A stretch of DNA of 64,000 bases, taken from positions 620,001-684,000 of the forward strand of contig NZ_VFOA01000001.1 of the NCBI RefSeq assembly GCF_006715865.1, read 5' to 3'. A program made the translations under genes and the position numbers. The DNA comes from Cellulomonas sp. SLBN-39. GTDB lineage: Bacteria; Actinomycetota; Actinomycetes; Actinomycetales; Cellulomonadaceae. The notes beneath the pieces were generated by a model, which did not search any database, had not been told where the DNA came from, and worked only from the letters and a program-made list of their open reading frames with translations. Of this stretch, positions 61,141 to 64,000 are shown piece by piece (within the stretch, counting starts at the first letter, position 1; the number at the start of each line of letters is the position of its first letter).

Positions 61141-64000
61141 CGGGCACCGCCGGACGTCGCGGCGGCGCGGGCGCTCGGCCGGTCGTCGACCTCGCGCACG
61201 CTCGTGCCCCGACCGCGGGCCGCCGCCGCCCGCAACCGCGCCACCCGCTGCGCCCGGCCGCGCGCGTCGTCGGCCGGCAGGAGCAGCAGCTCCGGCAGCG
61301 ACGTCGCGAAGTAGTCGACCTGCGCGCCGCGGGCCTCGAGGTCGTCGGCCGTCGCCTCCAGCGCCTCCCACACCGCGCGGGCCTGCTCGGCCTCCCCGAG
61401 GCGCTCGTGCGCGGTGCCGACCGCCAGGTCGTCCTCGCGCGCCGGGCGCGGCGCCACCGCGAGCAGCCCGCCGCCGTCCCGGGCGCGGGCCCACCGGTCC
61501 AGCGCGGCCCGCACGTCGCCGGCGGCCACGTGGGCGTCGCCCGCCGCGAGCAGCCGGGTCGCCACCGGGGCCGCGGGGTGGCGGCCCTCCCCCAGCGTCG
61601 CCGGCGGGTCCCACGTCGCGTCGAGGAACGCCGCCGCCTCCGCCGGGGGCAGGGCTGCGGCCGCCGCGACGCACGCCCGGTCCCACGCGGCCAGCACCTG
61701 GCCCTCACCGCCCTCGAACGGCTGGAACGCGCGCGTGCGCAGCAGGTGCAGGGCCTCGTCCACCCGCCCGACGTCGAGCAGCAGGTGCACGGTCGTCACC
61801 GCCAGGTCGTCCCGGGCGCCCAGGTCCGCGCCCGACGCCTCCAGGGCCGCCAGCCGCTCGGCCGGCCCCGCGCCGCGCAGGCGCGCCACCTGGTCCGCCT
61901 CGTGCACCAGCCGCGGCAGCGGCCCCGCCACGGCCACCGCCGCCGCCAGGTGCTCCGCGGCCCGCGCCAGGGCGTCCGACGCCGTTCCGTCGGCGCCCGG
62001 TCCGTCGGCGCCCAGGCCGGCAGGGCTCGATCCGTCGGTGCTCGATCCGTCGGCGCTGGACTCGTCCGCACGCAGGCCGTCCGCGGCGACGGCGGCCTCC
62101 ACCACCGCGATCGCCGCGTCCCGGTGCACCACCGCGTCCCGCGCCCCCGCGGCGACGGCCTCCTCCAGCACCGCGAGCGCGTCGGCGGCCCGGCCGGCGG
62201 CCAGCAGCCAGTCACCGAGCAGGCCCAGCGCCACCGGGTCCGGGGTGCCCGCGGCCCGGGCGGCGTCGACGGTCGCGACGAGGACGTCGTGGTCGTCCAG
62301 GCCCGAGGGGAACGCCAGGGTGCGGTCCGCGCGCGCGGCCACGGCGCGGGCGTCCGCTGCGGCCACCGGGTCGCCGGCGCGGTCCGCGAGGCGGGCGTGC
62401 AGCAGGTGCGCGACGGGGGCGGCGTTGCCGAACGGTGTCGGACCGGCCGCCGCCGCGCGGTCGGCCCACGCGAGCGCGCCGACCACGTCGCCCAGCGCGG
62501 CGAGGTCGTGCGCCACCAGCAGCAGCGTGCGCGGGTCCGGGGTGCTCAGCGCACCGGCCAGGGCGGCGAGCAGCGGGTCGAGGGGGTCCTCGGCACGGCC
62601 GTCCGCGAGCACCCGTGCCGCGGCGTCCTCGTCGCCGGTGCCCCGCAGCGCCACGACCAGGGCGGCCCGGGCGCCGGGGTGCGCGGGGTCGGCGGCGTGC
62701 GCGGCCCGGGCGTGCCGCAGCCCGCCCGGGACGTCACCGAGCCGCAGCAGCGCCCGCGCGGCCCCGAGGTGCGCGGGCAGCGTGACGGTCCCGTCCCACG
62801 CGGCCTTCGTGAACGCCTCGACCGCGTCGGCGTCGCGGCCCAGACGTGCCAGGGTCAGGCCGCGCTGGAGGGAGAGCTCGCCGCTGCGGGGGTGGAGGTT
62901 GCGGTGCAGCAGACGGCCCGCGGCGCGGTCGAGGTGCGCGAGCGACTCCGCGTACCGGCCGCGGGCGCGCTCGCGGGCCGCCAGGGCGAGGTGGGCGTTC
63001 GAGTCGTCGGGGTCGATCGCCAGGACGCGGCGCAGGTACGGCTCGGGGTCGCGCGTGGGGTGGCGGTACTGCTGCAGGTGCGCGGCGGTGAGCAGGAGCT
63101 CGTCGACGGAGGTGAGGTCCGCGGCGTGCGGCGGCACGGTGGCGGTCGCGGGCTCCGCGCCGTCGCCGGGGTGGGCGTGCCAGACGACGACGGTGCGGCC
63201 GGTGGTGTCCTCGACGCGCACGACCACGTCGTCCCGCGAGGTGGCTCCGGGGGCGTCGGCGGTGACGACGCACGGCGCACCGGGGGCGACGGGGGCTGCC
63301 CAGTCGCCGAGCGCGACGCCGACCGGCACGGGCACGCCGGGCTCCGCGGCACCGTCGGGGTCGGCCGCCCAGGCCCGCACCCGCCACGCGGCGGCCCGCA
63401 CCCCGGCGACGGCGATCCGCAGGCGCCCGTCGGCCACGTCGACCGCGACCGCGGCCTCGTCGGTGGCCTGGTGCACGGGACCGGTGCCGTGCACGGGCCA
63501 CCAGCACTGCGTGAAGCGCCGCGTCTCGCCGGGCGCGAGGTGGCTGAAGTCCGGCTGGTTGTCGGTGAACACCCCGGCCATGAGCTCGGCGTACGGACCG
63601 TTCGTGTCGGTCAGGTGCCGGTCCCAGGCCCGGCCGGTGGCGCCCGAGCCCCACGTCCACAGCTTCTTGCCCGGGGCGATCTGCCGGTCGGCGTGGTGGA
63701 CGAGGCCGACGCCGGTGCGGTGGTCGTACGCGCCGAAGAACGCGTCGGCGGTGCCGGTGACCATGTACGACGTCGGCACGGGGATGCGCGTGGGCCGGTC
63801 GAGCCGGTCGGCACCGGGGGTGCGCGCGGCCAGGGCCGGGTAGTCGACCCCGTAGTACGGGCGGTCCGCGTGCGGGTACGCCACGACGGCGCGGCGGGCG
63901 TGGTCGGCGACGTGCGTGACGTCGGTGGGGAAGAACACCTCGACGTCGTCGTGCACCGCGACGGCGGCGTTGGCCCACCACAGGAACGTCTGCGGCTCGT
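61137..64000 (-). CDS. DUF5107 and TPR protein, N terminus beyond window
   Basis: At least 954 residues; the start lies right of the window. The visible front (FLWWANAAVAVHDDVEVFFP, TDVTHVADHARRAVVAYPHA) and LWTWGSGATGRAWDRHLTDT, NGPYAELMAGVFTDNQPDFS are the end of a DUF5107 domain, a beta-sandwich fold related to galactose-mutarotase-like proteins. The rest is an alpha-helical solenoid with TPR-like repeats (YLRRVLAIDPDDSNAHLALA). Such proteins usually accompany glycoside hydrolases in actinobacteria, as here. Overlap with the next gene is GTGA. Confidence 0.88.
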   Translation of the reverse strand, partial: EPQTFLWWANAAVAVHDDVEVFFPTDVTHVADHARRAVVAYPHADRPYYGVDYPALAARTPGADRLDRPTRIPVPTSYMVTGTADAFFGAYDHRTGVGLVHHADRQIAPGKKLWTWGSGATGRAWDRHLTDTNGPYAELMAGVFTDNQPDFSHLAPGETRRFTQCWWPVHGTGPVHQATDEAAVAVDVADGRLRIAVAGVRAAAWRVRAWAADPDGAAEPGVPVPVGVALGDWAAPVAPGAPCVVTADAPGATSRDDVVVRVEDTTGRTVVVWHAHPGDGAEPATATVPPHAADLTSVDELLLTAAHLQQYRHPTRDPEPYLRRVLAIDPDDSNAHLALAARERARGRYAESLAHLDRAAGRLLHRNLHPRSGELSLQRGLTLARLGRDADAVEAFTKAAWDGTVTLPAHLGAARALLRLGDVPGGLRHARAAHAADPAHPGARAALVVALRGTGDEDAAARVLADGRAEDPLDPLLAALAGALSTPDPRTLLLVAHDLAALGDVVGALAWADRAAAAGPTPFGNAAPVAHLLHARLADRAGDPVAAADARAVAARADRTLAFPSGLDDHDVLVATVDAARAAGTPDPVALGLLGDWLLAAGRAADALAVLEEAVAAGARDAVVHRDAAIAVVEAAVAADGLRADESSADGSSTDGSSPAGLGADGPGADGTASDALARAAEHLAAAVAVAGPLPRLVHEADQVARLRGAGPAERLAALEASGADLGARDDLAVTTVHLLLDVGRVDEALHLLRTRAFQPFEGGEGQVLAAWDRACVAAAAALPPAEAAAFLDATWDPPATLGEGRHPAAPVATRLLAAGDAHVAAGDVRAALDRWARARDGGGLLAVAPRPAREDDLAVGTAHERLGEAEQARAVWEALEATADDLEARGAQVDYFATSLPELLLLPADDARGRAQRVARLRAAAARGRGTSVREVDDRPSARAAATSGGAR

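Overview
The window is very GC-rich DNA with strong G/C third-position bias, GTG and TTG starts and leaderless-looking promoters, as in high-GC Actinobacteria. A GH10 xylanase with a PT-rich linker and C-terminal CBM2, a secreted GH43 arabinanase, a GH35 beta-galactosidase, a sortase with an LPDTG surface protein, and a class III ribonucleotide reductase point to a facultatively anaerobic polysaccharide degrader close to Cellulomonas. The genus is an inference from gene content, not from a marker gene.

Layout. 1-3629: 5'-complete part of a large, degenerate superfamily-1-like helicase protein. 3630-3949: a divergent spacer with three perfect hairpins. 3950-8226: MFS transporter, then nrdG/nrdD under two NrdR-type boxes. 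8403-11487: DUF4397 surface protein, class F sortase-like lipoprotein, ECF sigma and anti-sigma factor. 11507-12794: MarR regulator and flavodoxin-like oxidoreductase with two identical palindromic operators. 12933-22725: a small Sm-like protein, lipoproteins, a 1,228-residue LPDTG protein made of near-identical Ig-like repeats, a tail-collar cluster, GH43 arabinanase and DUF2200. 22828-30303: CotH-like lipoprotein, an RsbQ/RsbP-like stress module, a PIN toxin-antitoxin pair and small conserved proteins. 30456-40364: ABC exporter, SNF2 helicase, xylanase, small hypothetical genes, one gene with an in-frame stop, and a SUFU-domain protein.

40500-51299 is a genomic island next to tRNA-Arg(CCT). 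Its edges carry a 19-bp att-like repeat and matching 20-bp inner repeats, but no integrase is visible. It holds a DUF262/DUF1524 (GmrSD-like) nuclease with a membrane partner, broken IS3 and IS30 elements, and a three-gene overlapping operon: MBL-fold hydrolase, a single protein joining E2-like, E1/ThiF and JAB/JAMM domains, and a patatin-like phospholipase. That operon has the ubiquitin-like and phospholipase parts of a type II CBASS locus without a cyclic-nucleotide synthase or a ubiquitin-like protein. It is the best candidate here for an undescribed defence system.

51448-64000 returns to chromosomal genes: S66 peptidase, RNase Z, a toxin-antitoxin pair with a three-site operator, AIM24, PLDc_N and hexapeptide-repeat proteins, and a translationally coupled glycan-use operon (DUF5107/TPR, cellulase-like barrel, GH35) running off the right end. 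No rRNA or CRISPR array was seen; one tRNA was found.
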